64,000 nt of DNA from JAGWRA01 sp963711505 (GCA_963711505.1 CAVQEJ010000003.1:1302001-1366000), one strand, 5' to 3'. Counted from the stretch's first letter, positions 17,517-31,026 are shown. Notes: generated by a model not told the origin, from the letters alone. Program-made: numbers and translations.

Positions 17517-19124
17517 CGCGAGGCCGAGGCCCAGCAGCGTGGCGCGCGGGTTGATGAGGCCGAAGCCGTAGTCGTTATCGCGCCCGGGCGCCCCTTCGTC
17601 GGTGGCGAAGCGTTCCATCGCCGCCTCGACGGCCGCCGGGTCGGTGATGCCCTGCTGCATCAGCATCGCCGCCAGGCCCGCGACGTGGGGCGTGGCCATC
17701 GACGTACCGGTGAAGAAGTAGTACGCGAAAGCATCGAAGCGCGGTGGCCCGAACTGAGCCACGGGATTCAGGTAGGTCTCAATCAGTTCCAGGTCGAGCG
17801 TCTGCTGCAGGATGCCGCCGTCGGCGCCGAAGCCGTGCGCGAAGCTGCCGCCCGGCGCGGCCAGCTCGACGTACGATCCGGTCGACGAATACTCGGCGCG
17901 ATTGAAGTTCTCGTCGACCGCTCCGACGGCGACGGCGCCCTGCAACCGTGCGGCAATCTCGGGCAGCACTTCGTCGGGATTGCCGTTCTCGTAGTCGTTA
18001 CCGGCGGCCACCGCGATGAACGCCCCCTTCGACACCGCATAGCGCATCGCATCTTCGATGACGGGTGCCGGCGGACCCGTCCGCCCGAGGCTCATGTTGA
18101 TCACCTGCGCCCCGTGATCCGCCGCATAGCGGATCCCCTCGGCCACGACTTCGTCGGTCCCCTGGTTCGGCGAGCCGAAGATGTCGTCCCAGTCGGTGCT
18201 GAGCACCTTCACCGGCATCAGCCGGACGTTGTAGGCCATACCGGCCGTGCCGACGTTGTTGTTGGTGAGCTGGCCGATGGTGCCCGAGACGTGCGTGCCG
18301 TGGCCGTCGAGATCGACCGGGTCGGCGTCGCCCCAGATGAAGTCCCACGGCGCCACGAACCGGTTCGCCGACGCCAGATCCGGCGCGGGCGCGAAGTCGA
18401 GGTCCAGCGTGCCGAGCGCGGGATACGTCGTGTTCCCCGACTTGAACGACTGTGCCTGGAACTCGAAGCGGACGTTCTCGAAGGCGACGCCCGTATCGAG
18501 TACGGCCACGACGATGGACGAGGTGGCGCCGGGATTGATGTCCCAGGCCTTCTCCATGCCGAGCTTCGAGAAGTTCCACTGACGGGAGTACAGCGGATCG
18601 TTCGGCACGAAATAGGGATGCACGCGGTAGTCGGCCTGGGCGTAGGCGACGTCCGGCCGCTGCTGCAGCGTCTGCGCCAGGGCTTCCGGGTCGACCGACG
18701 GATCGATCGCGGCGATGTCGAAATCGGCATTCGGCCGCCGCGCCATCAGGCGGGCAGCGTGGCCCGCGAGCACCGCCGCCCGCGTCGCGGCAGAGGCATC
18801 GCTCGTGAACTTCACGATCACTTTGCCGGGAACATACGCCGCCGACCGCGCAGGCTCACGGGCGATGATCGGCGCCGCCGGATCGGCGGTGGCCGTGCGC
18901 AGGCGGGCTACATTCGACGGGTTCAGCCCCATGTCGAGTCCGGGCAGCCCGACCCGCTGCACGGCGACCCGCGCCCGATTGCGGATCGCGGGAGGCAGGG
19001 TGCCGCCCGGCGGGTCGGCCTGCAGCCGCTGCCCGATCGGCGCCTGCTGCCCTGAGCCGTGGCTGACGAGCGCGCCGGCCACCAGCAACGTGACCGCCAT
19101 CCAGACGAACGTTGATCGCTTCAA
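17511..19124 (-). CDS. Secreted subtilisin-family (S8) serine peptidase
   Basis: The start is TTG 19124 (LKRSTFVWMAVTLLVAGALV), preceded by GGAGCGGAG; the longer ATG reading at 19169 has no such signal. After the signal peptide comes a pro-region with an inhibitor-I9-like fold (YVPGKVIVKFTSDASAATRA). The peptidase domain carries catalytic Asp in VAVLDTGVAFE, His in DLDGHGTHVSGTIG, oxyanion Asn in AVAAGNDYENG and Ser in FTGTSMATPHVAGLAAML. About 537 residues, no membrane anchor or sorting domain at the C-terminus (GLINPRATLLGLGLAR). Probably a broad extracellular or periplasmic protease. Intact. Confidence 0.93.
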   Translation of the reverse strand: MKRSTFVWMAVTLLVAGALVSHGSGQQAPIGQRLQADPPGGTLPPAIRNRARVAVQRVGLPGLDMGLNPSNVARLRTATADPAAPIIAREPARSAAYVPGKVIVKFTSDASAATRAAVLAGHAARLMARRPNADFDIAAIDPSVDPEALAQTLQQRPDVAYAQADYRVHPYFVPNDPLYSRQWNFSKLGMEKAWDINPGATSSIVVAVLDTGVAFENVRFEFQAQSFKSGNTTYPALGTLDLDFAPAPDLASANRFVAPWDFIWGDADPVDLDGHGTHVSGTIGQLTNNNVGTAGMAYNVRLMPVKVLSTDWDDIFGSPNQGTDEVVAEGIRYAADHGAQVINMSLGRTGPPAPVIEDAMRYAVSKGAFIAVAAGNDYENGNPDEVLPEIAARLQGAVAVGAVDENFNRAEYSSTGSYVELAAPGGSFAHGFGADGGILQQTLDLELIETYLNPVAQFGPPRFDAFAYYFFTGTSMATPHVAGLAAMLMQQGITDPAAVEAAMERFATDEGAPGRDNDYGFGLINPRATLLGLGLAR

Positions 19125-19390
19125 GATCTCCGCTCCCTCTCTTCGCGTGCATCCCGCCTCTATCGACACCCTGACGGGCTCCTGGCAGGTCGTCGACGCT
19201 CAAGCATGGACCGTTCGAGCGCCGCCGGCAAGGCGCAACCGGGCCAGACCACGATTCTAGTTCACAAGGATTCACACAGGCGGAGGTAACTGCACGCGCG
19301 ACGGGCGCGAGCGACACGTCGCGATGTCACGGGCCGTTCGGATCGAGGGACAGGCGCGGGGGGCGGGACGAGCGGGGTCACCGTACACAG
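19125..19390. other. Gene-free stretch upstream of the subtilase
   Basis: No coding potential that I can support. It holds the upstream region of the subtilase, including its Shine-Dalgarno at the left end, and a G-rich run near 19355-19375. No promoter consensus is obvious. Confidence 0.5.
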
Positions 19391-19414
19391 AAAAGGCCCG
19401 GAAATTCCGGGCCC
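19391..19414 (-). terminator. Rho-independent terminator of tRNA-Pro
   Basis: On the minus strand GGGCCCGGAA pairs with TTCCGGGCC in a tight hairpin followed at once by TTTTC. It begins about 19 bases after the CCA end of the tRNA, the expected place. Confidence 0.8.
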
Positions 19415-19432
19415 TTCGCGATGGGATTTAGT

Positions 19433-19509
<77 letters not shown>

Positions 19510-19518
19510 ACAACCGGA

Positions 19519-20277
19519 CTATCTTACCTCAGCTTCCCTCTGCAAGGATAGCTCAACCAGCCCGAGCGCCTCGTGGGCGGTCAGATCGGGCTGCAGCGGG
19601 GTCACCGACACGTAGCCGTCCCGCGCGGCCTGGTAATCGGACCGGTCGTGCGGCTCCCAGTCGTTCTGCCCCTCTTCGATCCAGTAGTAGGGCCGCCCCT
19701 TGGGGTCGTGCCGCTCGCCGATCGAGGTCACATGATTCCGCTTGGCCTGCACGGTGACGCGGATCCCCTTCGCCTCGCCGCCGGGCACGTTCACGTTGAG
19801 GAACGTCCGCGGCGGCAGGCCGTCGCGCAGGATGCTCGCGGCGATCTCGGCGGCCACGCGGGCCGACTGCGAGAAGTCGAGCTCGGCCCCGCGCGGATAC
19901 TGCAGGGAGACGGCCAGGGACGGAATGCCGAGCAGCGCCCCTTCCATCGCGCCCGCCACGGTGCCCGAGTACGTCACGTCGTCGCCAAGGTTCCAGCCCT
20001 TGTTGATCCCCGACACGACCAGATCCGGCATCCCCTTGAGGACCTGCGTGATGCCGATGTTCACGCAGTCGGTGGGCGTGCCGTCCACCGCGTAGATCCC
20101 CTCGCCGTGCCGTTCGAGCCGCAGCGGCCGGCGCAGCGTCAGCGCGTGCCCGATCGCGCTCGCCTCGGTCATCGGCGCGACGACGGACACCTCGCCGAGC
20201 GGCGCCAGCGCGTCCGCCAGCGCCCGCAGCCCCTCCGACAGCACGCCATCGTCGTTGGTGACAAGAATGCGTTTCAT
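19519..20277 (-). CDS. surE: 5'/3'-nucleotidase SurE
   Basis: A 252-residue SurE. The metal-binding start RILVTNDDG is diagnostic, as are VSGINKGWNLGDDVTYSGTV and the downstream FLNVNVPGGEAKGIRVT. SurE is a cytosolic metal-dependent phosphatase acting on nucleoside 5'- and 3'-monophosphates. ATG 20277 is preferred because TTGAGGAAC places GAGG just upstream; the in-frame TTG three codons earlier would overlap that site. It lies 53 bp behind the MFS gene and just ahead of tRNA-Pro. Intact. Confidence 0.95.
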   Translation of the reverse strand: MKRILVTNDDGVLSEGLRALADALAPLGEVSVVAPMTEASAIGHALTLRRPLRLERHGEGIYAVDGTPTDCVNIGITQVLKGMPDLVVSGINKGWNLGDDVTYSGTVAGAMEGALLGIPSLAVSLQYPRGAELDFSQSARVAAEIAASILRDGLPPRTFLNVNVPGGEAKGIRVTVQAKRNHVTSIGERHDPKGRPYYWIEEGQNDWEPHDRSDYQAARDGYVSVTPLQPDLTAHEALGLVELSLQREAEVR

Positions 20278-20294
20278 GTTCCTCAATTATAGCG

Positions 20295-20320
20295 GGGGGA
20301 TTCGGGATTGGGGATTGGGA
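20295..20320. repeat. GGGATT word repeat between MFS and surE genes
   Basis: The short unit GGGATT, spaced by CG or GG, occurs three times with small changes. It fills most of the gap between the MFS stop (20331) and the surE start. A reading frame passes through it only if the MFS gene is read in the wrong frame. Confidence 0.55.
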
Positions 20321-20330
20321 AAGGCGGCCC

Positions 20331-21493
20331 TCACGCGGCCTGGTGCGCCGCCGGTTCCCGTCGGCCGGCAGGACGAACACCGTCAGCAGCAGCGTCGACA
20401 CAATCGCCAGCCCGGCTCCGACACCGAAGGCCGTCGGCGCCCCCCACAGCTTCCAGATGACGCCGAAGACGATGCTGGCGATGAGCGAGCCGACGCCCAG
20501 CACGGCGTTGTAGAGGCCGAAGACCGTGCCCCGCATGGCCACCGGGGCGAGGTCGGCCATCAGCGCCCGCTCGGCGCCCTCCGTCAGCGCGTAATACAGG
20601 CCGTAGACGAAGAACCACGCCGTCAGCGCCGTTCCGGTCCGGCTGAACGCGAAGCCGGCGTACACGAGCGCGTACAGCAGCCAGCCGGCGGCAATCACCT
20701 TCCGGCGCCCGAGCCGATCGGACAGCACACCGCCCGGCGTGGCCAGCGCCGCTTTCACGGCATTGAATCCCGCCCAGAGCAGCAGCACGGTGATCGGGCT
20801 GCCCTCGATATCGGTCAACCGCAGCAGCAGGAACGCGTCGGTGGAGTTGCCGAGCGTGAACAGCGACAGCACGATCAGGAAGACCACGAGCGGTCGCGGC
20901 AGGTCGCCGAACCGGATGGCCGGAGGCGCCGGCTGTGCGGCGGCCGGTGCGGCGGACTTCCCCGCCGTCGGCACCTCGGGCAGCCGGAGCAGCAGCGCCA
21001 CGGCGATGGCGCCCGGGATGATCGTCATGCCGAACAGTTCGCGGTACCGGTCGGGAAAGACGAGCAGGAATGCGGCGGCGAACAGCGGACCGACGACGGC
21101 GCCCGTGTTGTCCATCGCCCGGTGGAAGCCGTACACGCGGCCCCGCGATTCGGGCCGGGCCCACGAGGCGAGCATGGCGTCCCGCGGCGCGCCCCGGATC
21201 CCCTTGCCGATGCGATCCACGAACCGGATCGCCAGCACCTGCTGCCAGATCGTCACGAGCCCGGTCAGCGGCCGGATCGCCGAGGAGATGGCGTAGCCCG
21301 CCAGCACGATGGGCCGCTTCAGGCGGAAGCGATCGGAGTAGTACCCGGATCCGATCTTCAACAGGCTGTTGGCGGCCTCCGCCGCCCCCTCGATGATGCC
21401 GACCGACACGACGGTCGCCCCGAGCACGCGCGTCAGGAAGAACGGCAGGATCGCGTAGATCGCTTCCGAAGCCGAATCGGTGAACAGGCTCAC
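20331..21493 (-). CDS. Major facilitator superfamily transporter
   Basis: About twelve hydrophobic helices. Conserved loops include SDRFRLKRPIVLAGYAIS (loop 2-3), FVDRIGKGIRGAPRDAMLAS and, in the second half, GGVLSDRLGRRKVIAAGWLL. The DRIGKGIRGAPRDAM motif is typical of a bacterial MFS subgroup of unknown substrate. GTG 21493 (VSLFTDSASEAIYAILPFFL) is the listed start, but the same frame upstream reads PRPVWLLGW, a usual part of this subgroup, so the real start is probably further right. At the other end the frame would run deep into surE; a shift at about 20370 gives REPAAHQAA and a stop at 20331, which I take as the end. Confidence 0.8.
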
Positions 21494-21654
21494 CCAGCCG
21501 AGCAGCCAGACGGGACGCGGCAGGGTCCAGATGCTGTGCTGATCGTCGGGCGTCGGGCCGGCATCGGGGCGGGAGGGTTCGCAGGGGACGACACGTCTAC
21601 TAGCCTATACCGGGCACGGGGGGCTCGGGAGGAGCAGCCGCGCGATCCGCGGCT

Positions 21655-21717
21655 AAAGTGATGTAAAATAAGGACAACTCCCGCAACACAAGTGCAAGGC
21701 ACGAAGGAATCCGTTCC
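21655..21717 (+). promoter_or_regulatory. Probable promoter and ribosome site of the radical SAM gene
   Basis: An unusually A-rich patch for this genome, GATGTAAAATAAGG, contains the -10-like TAAAAT at 21664-21669. AAGGAA lies about nine bases before ATG 21718. No convincing -35 box. Confidence 0.35.
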
Positions 21718-22848
21718 ATGAAGACCCTGGCCGAGATCCTCGAGGGCCACACGCGCGAGGGCGAGCTGTACGAACCGATCGACCGGGACCGGATCCGGTG
21801 CTACGCGTGCGGTCACGCGTGCCCGATTCCCGACGGCGCGGCCGGGGTGTGCAAGGTCCGGTTCAATCGGGGCGGCAAGCTGTACGTGCCGTGGGGCTAC
21901 GTCGGCGGCGTGCAGTGCGATCCGGTCGAGAAGAAGCCGTTCTTCCATGCGTACCCGGGCGCGCTCGCCTACAGCTTCGGCATGCTCGGCTGCGACCTGC
22001 ACTGCTCGTACTGCCAGAACTGGGTGACGTCGCAGGCGCTGCGCGATCCGCAGGCGATCGCCCCGCCCCTGACGATGGAACCCGACGAGATCGTCGCCGA
22101 CGCCACGCGCCTGGGCGCGAAGCTCGTCGTGAGCACGTACAACGAACCGCTCATCACCAGCGAGTGGGCCGTGGCGGTGTTCAAGCAGGCCCGGAAAGCC
22201 GGGCTCACGACGGCGTTCGTCTCGAACGGCAACGGCACGCCGCAGGTGCTCGACTACCTGCGCCCGTGGATCGACCTGTACAAGGTCGACCTCAAGAGCT
22301 TCGACGACCGGCGATACCGGCAGCTCGGCGGCCGGCTGGAACCGATTCTCGACACCATCCGGCAGTTGCACGCGATGGGGGTGTGGGTCGAAATCGTCAC
22401 GCTGCTCATCCCCGGCTTCAACGACTCGGACGAGGAGTTGAAGCGGATGGCGGCCTTCCTGGCGGGGGTCTCGCCGGACATGCCGTGGCACGTGACGGCG
22501 TTCCACGAGGACTACAAGATGCGCGGCCCGGGCGACACCTCGGCCGAGATGCTGCTCCGGGCGGCGGAGATCGGTCACCGTCAGGGGCTGCGCTTCGTCT
22601 ACGCCGGCAACCTGCCCGGCATGGTCGGGTCGCTCGAGGACACGACCTGCCCCGACTGCGGCACCATCCTCATCGAGCGGTACGGCTATCTGATCAGACG
22701 CTACGCGCTGACGCCGGAGGGACGCTGCCCGTCGTGCGACCGCGCGATTCCCGGACGCTGGAGCCGGCAGTTCGACGGCCAGGTGGCCACCCACCCGTTC
22801 CTGCCGGGAAGCCGGCGGCGGCTCTCGGTGCTGGGTGGCCATCCGTAG
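21718..22848 (+). CDS. amrS: AmmeMemoRadiSam-system radical SAM enzyme (AmrS)
   Basis: A 376-residue pyruvate-formate-lyase-activating-enzyme-like radical SAM protein. An N-terminal Cys cluster (RCYACGHACPIPDGAAGVCK) precedes the radical SAM motif GCDLHCSYCQNW (CX3CX2C). Further landmarks are VSTYNEPLITSEWA, KVDLKSFDDRRYRQLGG and VTLLIPGFNDSDEE. A C-terminal zinc-ribbon-like pair is present (TTCPDCGTILIERYG, EGRCPSCDRAIPG), an addition found in some members. The family is defined by co-occurrence with Memo and AMMECR1 proteins; its reaction is not established. Neither partner is in the window. moaA follows 31 bp later in the same direction. Intact. Confidence 0.9.
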   Translation: MKTLAEILEGHTREGELYEPIDRDRIRCYACGHACPIPDGAAGVCKVRFNRGGKLYVPWGYVGGVQCDPVEKKPFFHAYPGALAYSFGMLGCDLHCSYCQNWVTSQALRDPQAIAPPLTMEPDEIVADATRLGAKLVVSTYNEPLITSEWAVAVFKQARKAGLTTAFVSNGNGTPQVLDYLRPWIDLYKVDLKSFDDRRYRQLGGRLEPILDTIRQLHAMGVWVEIVTLLIPGFNDSDEELKRMAAFLAGVSPDMPWHVTAFHEDYKMRGPGDTSAEMLLRAAEIGHRQGLRFVYAGNLPGMVGSLEDTTCPDCGTILIERYGYLIRRYALTPEGRCPSCDRAIPGRWSRQFDGQVATHPFLPGSRRRLSVLGGHP

Positions 22849-22879
22849 GCGATGGGCGGTAGGCTATAGGGTATAGACG

Positions 22880-23908
22880 ATGCCGATTCGCGACGCCTTC
22901 GATCGCCCGCTCCGCAACCTGCGCCTGTCGGTGACCGACCGCTGCAACCTGCGCTGCCAGTACTGCATGCCGGAGGCGCACTACGTCTGGCTGCCGCGCC
23001 ACGACCTCCTCAGCTTCGAGGAGATCAGCACGCTCGCCGACGTCTTCATCGAACTGGGGGTCGACAAGATCCGGCTCACCGGCGGTGAGCCGCTGCTCCG
23101 CCGCGACCTGCCGGCGCTGGTGCGCCTGCTGGCGGGCAAGCCGGGCATCCGCGATCTCGCGCTGACGACCAACGGCGTGCTGCTGGCCGACCAGGCGGAC
23201 GCCCTGCGCGACGCCGGTCTCCACCGGGTAACGGTGAGCCTCGACACGCTGGATCCGGAACGGTTCACGGCCCTCACCCGCTTCAACGACCTCGACCGGG
23301 TGCACGCGGGCATTGCCGCCGCGGCGCGCGCCTTCGACATCCTCAAGATCGACACCGTCGTCATCAGGGGCGTGAACGACGCGGAGATCGTGCCACTGCT
23401 GGAGTACGCGAAGCGCGTGCAGGCCGAAATCCGGTTCATCGAGTACATGGACGTGGGCGGCGCGACGCAGTGGTCGATGGACTCGGTCGTGTCGCGGGCC
23501 GACATCCTCGACGCGTTCGCGCGTCATTACGGCCCGGTGACGCCGCTCCCGGCGGAAGGCGACGACCAGTCGGCCCCCGCCGATCGCTTCCAGCTGCCGG
23601 ATGGCACGACGTTCGGGATCATCGCGTCGACGACGGCGCCGTTCTGCGCCGACTGCGATCGGAGCCGGCTGACGGCCGACGGCATGTGGCTGCGGTGCCT
23701 CTATGCCACCGACGGCACCGACCTGCGCGGTCCGCTGCGCGCCGGCGCGTCACGCGAGACGCTGAAGGCCCTGCTCACCGACGGCTGGCGGACACGGACC
23801 GACCGGGGCGCCGAACAGCGGCTGGCCGTGCGCAACCGCGAGACGCTGATTCCCCTCTCGCAGCTCAGGCGGAATCCGCACCTGGAGATGCATACGAGGG
23901 GCGGGTAG
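22880..23908 (+). CDS. moaA: GTP 3',8-cyclase MoaA (molybdenum cofactor biosynthesis)
   Basis: A 342-residue MoaA with both iron-sulfur sites: radical SAM SVTDRCNLRCQYCMPEAH near the N-terminus and the GTP-binding cluster PFCADCDRSRLTADGMWLRC in the last third. KIRLTGGEPLLRRDL and RFIEYMDVGG are conserved. The protein ends in MHTRGG; the terminal Gly-Gly is essential in MoaA. It converts GTP to 3',8-cyclo-7,8-dihydro-GTP with MoaC, the first step of molybdopterin synthesis. No other mo- gene is in the window. Shared orientation and a 31-bp gap after the AmrS gene suggest one transcript. Intact. Confidence 0.96.
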   Translation: MPIRDAFDRPLRNLRLSVTDRCNLRCQYCMPEAHYVWLPRHDLLSFEEISTLADVFIELGVDKIRLTGGEPLLRRDLPALVRLLAGKPGIRDLALTTNGVLLADQADALRDAGLHRVTVSLDTLDPERFTALTRFNDLDRVHAGIAAAARAFDILKIDTVVIRGVNDAEIVPLLEYAKRVQAEIRFIEYMDVGGATQWSMDSVVSRADILDAFARHYGPVTPLPAEGDDQSAPADRFQLPDGTTFGIIASTTAPFCADCDRSRLTADGMWLRCLYATDGTDLRGPLRAGASRETLKALLTDGWRTRTDRGAEQRLAVRNRETLIPLSQLRRNPHLEMHTRGG

Positions 23909-24042
23909 CGAAGTCGAGAGCGCCTGCGGCCCGCGCGAGGCGCCGGAGGGAAGCGCGGCCGTGCCGCGTCGCCGAGCGCGCGCTCGCGGGGGTGGGGCCC
24001 CGCGAGCACTGATTGATGCAGACGCAACGTGGAACGCGCAAA

Positions 24043-24078
24043 GAAAAAGCGGGCGCCCTGGAATCCAGGACGTCCGCT
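24043..24078 (-). terminator. Terminator of the bacilliredoxin gene
   Basis: On the minus strand GCGGACGTCCTGG pairs with CCAGGGCGCCCGC (one mismatch, one G-T pair) around a three-base loop, followed by TTTTTC. It lies about 27 bases past the stop of the gene ending at 24105. Confidence 0.75.
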
Positions 24079-24104
24079 TCTTCGTGTCTGCCGGTGAGAC
24101 GACG

Positions 24105-24545
24105 TCAGGCCGAGGCGGTCTCGGTCGTTCCGCAGTGCTTCTCGAACGCCGCGACGAGCTCGCGGGCGATGTCCTGCGCGTTCTGGTTCTCGATCTGCCG
24201 GCGCTCCATCATGTAGACGAGCTTGCCGTCGCGCAGCAGCGCGACCGACGGCGACGAGGGGGCGTACCCGGTGAAGTAGCCACGCGCCCGCTCGGTTGCC
24301 TCGACGTCGGCGCCCGCGAACACGGTGCCCGCAAACTGCGGCCGCGTCTCGTTCTGCATCGCCAGGGCGATGCCGGGGCGGGCCTTGCCGGCCGCGCACC
24401 CGCAGACCGAGTTGACGATGATCATCACGGTACCGGGCGTCTCCCGCACCGCGCGATCGACATCCTCGGACGTCCGCAGTTCCTGCACACCCAGCCGGGT
24501 CAGTTCCTCACGCATCGGCGCGACGAAAAATTCGGGATACGGCAC
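24105..24545 (-). CDS. BrxA/BrxB-family bacilliredoxin
   Basis: A 146-residue YphP/YqiW-family protein of normal length. The diagnostic CGC redox site is in VNSVCGCAAGKARPG (about residue 48). The thioredoxin-like fold continues with GYAPSSPSVALLRDGKLVYM, including the cis-Pro region, and ends EKHCGTTETASA. In Firmicutes these proteins remove bacillithiol from proteins; acidobacteria also have members, where the thiol partner is less certain. AAAGGAG lies a few bases before ATG 24545. A good terminator follows. Intact. Confidence 0.9.
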   Translation of the reverse strand: MPYPEFFVAPMREELTRLGVQELRTSEDVDRAVRETPGTVMIIVNSVCGCAAGKARPGIALAMQNETRPQFAGTVFAGADVEATERARGYFTGYAPSSPSVALLRDGKLVYMMERRQIENQNAQDIARELVAAFEKHCGTTETASA

Positions 24546-24644
24546 GTTTCAGGCTCCTTTCCTTGACTGATCCAGCGTAGCACAGATACGCAGGCCTCAC
24601 AGGGGATCGGGAGGCCGCCCGGGTCGATCCCTCACGGGAGACAA

Positions 24645-24664
24645 GAAGGCCCGAAACAGGCCTT
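24645..24664 (-). terminator. Hairpin after the SDR gene
   Basis: AAGGCC (24646-24651) and GGCCTT (24659-24664) flank a seven-base loop 13 bases after the SDR stop. The minus-strand tail is CTTGTCT, poor in T, so the terminator is weak or imperfect. Confidence 0.45.
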
Positions 24665-24677
24665 TTCAGCAGGGCCG

Positions 24678-25478
24678 CTACGTTCCGATCACCAGGCCGC
24701 CGTCCACCGACAGCACGGCGCCGTGGACGAAGGCCGCGGCCGGCGAGGCGAGCCAGAAATAGGCCTCGGCGATCTCCTCGGGCCGGCCGAGTCGGCCGAG
24801 CGGTGTATGGGCCACCATCCGCTCCCGGATCGCCGCCGGCACGCTCAGCGCCATCTCCGTTTCGATGAAGCCGGGCGCCACCGCATTCACCCGGATCCCG
24901 TGCCGGCCCAGCTCGCGGGCCCAGGTCTGCGTCATCGCGATCACGCCGGCCTTGGTCGCCGCATAGTTGGTCTGGCCGAAGTTCCCGTGCAGCCCGACCA
25001 CCGATGACGCGTTGAGCACGACACCCCCGCCGCCCGCGATCATCGCCGGGACGACGGCGCGCGTGCACAGGAAGACGCCCTTCAGGTTCACCGACACGAC
25101 GGCGTCGAAGCCCTCCTCGGTCATCGAACCGGGCGGCGGACCATCGGCCAGCTCTGCTGGTGCCACGCCCGCCGGCACCTTCACGAGGAGCGCGTCGCGC
25201 AGGATCCCGGCGTTGTTGACGAGCACGTCGATGCGCCCCCACCGATCGCGAACCGCCCGGGTCGCGGCCTCCACGGCGTCGGCCTGCGTCACGTCCACGG
25301 CCAGCGCCAGCGCGTCGCCCGACAGCGCACGCAGCTCGCCGGCCACGGTGTCCAGCTCCTCGGCCCGGATGTCCCACACGGCCACGCGGGCCCCGTCCCT
25401 GGAGAACCGCCGCGCCGTCGCCCGCCCGAGGCCGGCGGCGCCTCCCGTCACGATCACCACCCGTTCGCGTTCCGGCAT
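24678..25478 (-). CDS. Short-chain dehydrogenase/reductase, FabG-like
   Basis: A classical SDR. Cofactor motif VTGGAAGLGRA, structural NNAG in DVLVNNAGILRD, catalytic Ser in NASSVVGLHG, and Tyr-Lys in NYAATKAGVIAM. The C-terminus FVHGAVLSVDGGLVIGT is FabG-like. An Asp at the end of the second beta strand (AVWDIRAEEL) favours NAD(H). A loop insertion around VKVPAGVAPAELADGPPPG, where the substrate lid begins, is longer than in housekeeping FabG and hints at another hydroxyacyl or alcohol substrate. Start ATG 25478, or 25487 three codons earlier with GAGG between. It is not in a fatty-acid cluster. Intact. Confidence 0.85.
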   Translation of the reverse strand: MPERERVVIVTGGAAGLGRATARRFSRDGARVAVWDIRAEELDTVAGELRALSGDALALAVDVTQADAVEAATRAVRDRWGRIDVLVNNAGILRDALLVKVPAGVAPAELADGPPPGSMTEEGFDAVVSVNLKGVFLCTRAVVPAMIAGGGGVVLNASSVVGLHGNFGQTNYAATKAGVIAMTQTWARELGRHGIRVNAVAPGFIETEMALSVPAAIRERMVAHTPLGRLGRPEEIAEAYFWLASPAAAFVHGAVLSVDGGLVIGT

Positions 25479-25729
25479 GGACCTCATTCTATCGGCAGAG
25501 GGTGGCACGGCCGGAGGAGCGACACGACATGTCGGCGGGCCGACACCTGTGAAGTTTCCGCGTGCGCGCTATTGCACATTCTGTGCTGCATATTCGCGAC
25601 CTGCTCCGCACCTTCGCGACGATACAAGACGGCATCTGGCTTGCTCCCGCCACCCTCCACAGAGTGTTCAGATTTCCGTCACTTTGCGCAGGTCCAGATC
25701 GCAAGCAACGTGGCGCCGGGAACCGGTGT

Positions 25730-29932
<4,203 letters not shown>

Positions 29933-29963
29933 GCGGACGGATGGTCCGAGGCGCGGCCCTGGG

Positions 29964-30909
29964 TCAGTCGGCCCCGCCGCCCTTCGCGCCGCCCGGCCCG
30001 AGGTTCGGCTTGCCAGGGGCGATGTCGAGCTTCGGCCGGCCGGCCGGCCGCCGGCGCGGCGGGCTTGCCGCCGAGCGTCCGGGCACTCCCGATCGGCGCC
30101 GTCATGTCCGCCACCGGTGGCGCGTCGGCCTCGCCGACATAGCGCACCAGGATCGACACCCGGCGATTGCGGGGGTCGAGCGGGTTCTCCGGGGATCCGG
30201 AGGTGGGTATCGGCATACCCGCGCACTTCCTGGATCTGGCTGGCCTCGACACCGTGGCGCTCCATGACCCGGCGCGCGGCGTTGGCGCGGTCGGCCGACA
30301 GGTCCCAGTTGGTATAGGTGTCGCCCTTCGAGTACTGGCGACTGTCGGTGTACCCCTCGATGATCACGCCGTTGGGCAGCGTCGCGAGCTCCTTCGCGAT
30401 CGCGTCGAGGATCTTCAGCCCCTCGGCGTTGACCACGGCGCTGCCGGTATCGAAGAAGCCCATCTTCGACGAATCGATCAGCTGAATCCTGAGCCCCTCG
30501 TTCGTCATCTGGATCTCGATCTGATCCTTGAGATCCTTGAACTCGGGCATCCTCTGGAGCGCTTCCCGGATCCGCTCGCCGGCCTTCTTCAGCGCCGCGC
30601 GGTCGGCCTCGGTCAGCTTCGGATCGATCGCGTGCACGCTGATCGGCGCCTGCGGGGTGATGCCGACCTTCTCCCCTTCCATGACGCCGTTGGACTTCTC
30701 GTAGTTGAAGATGCCGGGATCGCGGAAGTAGCCGGCGACCGAGCTCCGGACGATGTGGCTCTGGCCGACGATCCACATGACCAGGAAGAACGCCATCATC
30801 GCGGTGACGAAGTCGGCGTAGGCCACCTTCCACGCGCCGCCGTGGTGGCCGGCGTGGCCGCCCCCTTCTTCTTGATGATGATGACGTCGTGCTGTTTCGG
30901 TGCAGGCAT
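29964..30909 (-). CDS. motB: Flagellar-type motor protein MotB, read across several frames
   Basis: The reading starts at ATG 30909 (MPAPKQHDVIIIKKK), shifts at the C-run 30861-30865 and continues GGGHAGHHGGAWKVAYADF with the MotB membrane helix and critical Asp (YADFVTAMMAFFLVMWIVGQ). The OmpA-like peptidoglycan-binding domain follows (IIEGYTDSRQYS, LSADRANAARRVMERHGV). Near 30200 it shifts to NPLDPRNRRVSILVRYVG, then near 30050, in a GGCC repeat, to KLDIAPGKPNLGPGGAKGG and the stop at 29964. Each shift restores conserved MotB sequence, so one or more indel errors are likelier than decay. MotB is the stator subunit that anchors MotA and carries protons. It follows motA by 115 bp of repeat-rich DNA. 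Confidence 0.85.
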
Positions 30910-30925
30910 GGGGGAACACGGCCTT

Positions 30926-31026
30926 CAGTCTACGGTCTTCGGTCTGCAGTCTCCGGTCCTGTCCGTCCTTCTTCCATTCCTGAATGCTTCAATTCGTCTC
31001 GGCTCCGGGCTCCGGGCTCCCGGGCT
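30926..31026. repeat. Degenerate short repeats between motA and motB
   Basis: 30926-30967 is built of variants of CGGTCTGCAGT and CGGTCTTC; 31001-31026 is GGCTCCG repeated three times. The motA stop lies in the latter. Composition differs from the flanking genes. Possibly an mRNA-level spacer; no function shown. Confidence 0.55.

Noticed and set aside
17355..19055. Plus-strand open frame of 566 codons
   Set aside because: Antisense of the subtilase, which has a complete catalytic triad and signal peptide; the frame has no recognisable motif.
19553..20330. Extension of the MFS protein through surE
   Set aside because: The extra 250 residues are out of frame with surE and Arg/Gly-rich. A stop in the neighbouring frame at 20331 gives a normal MFS length.
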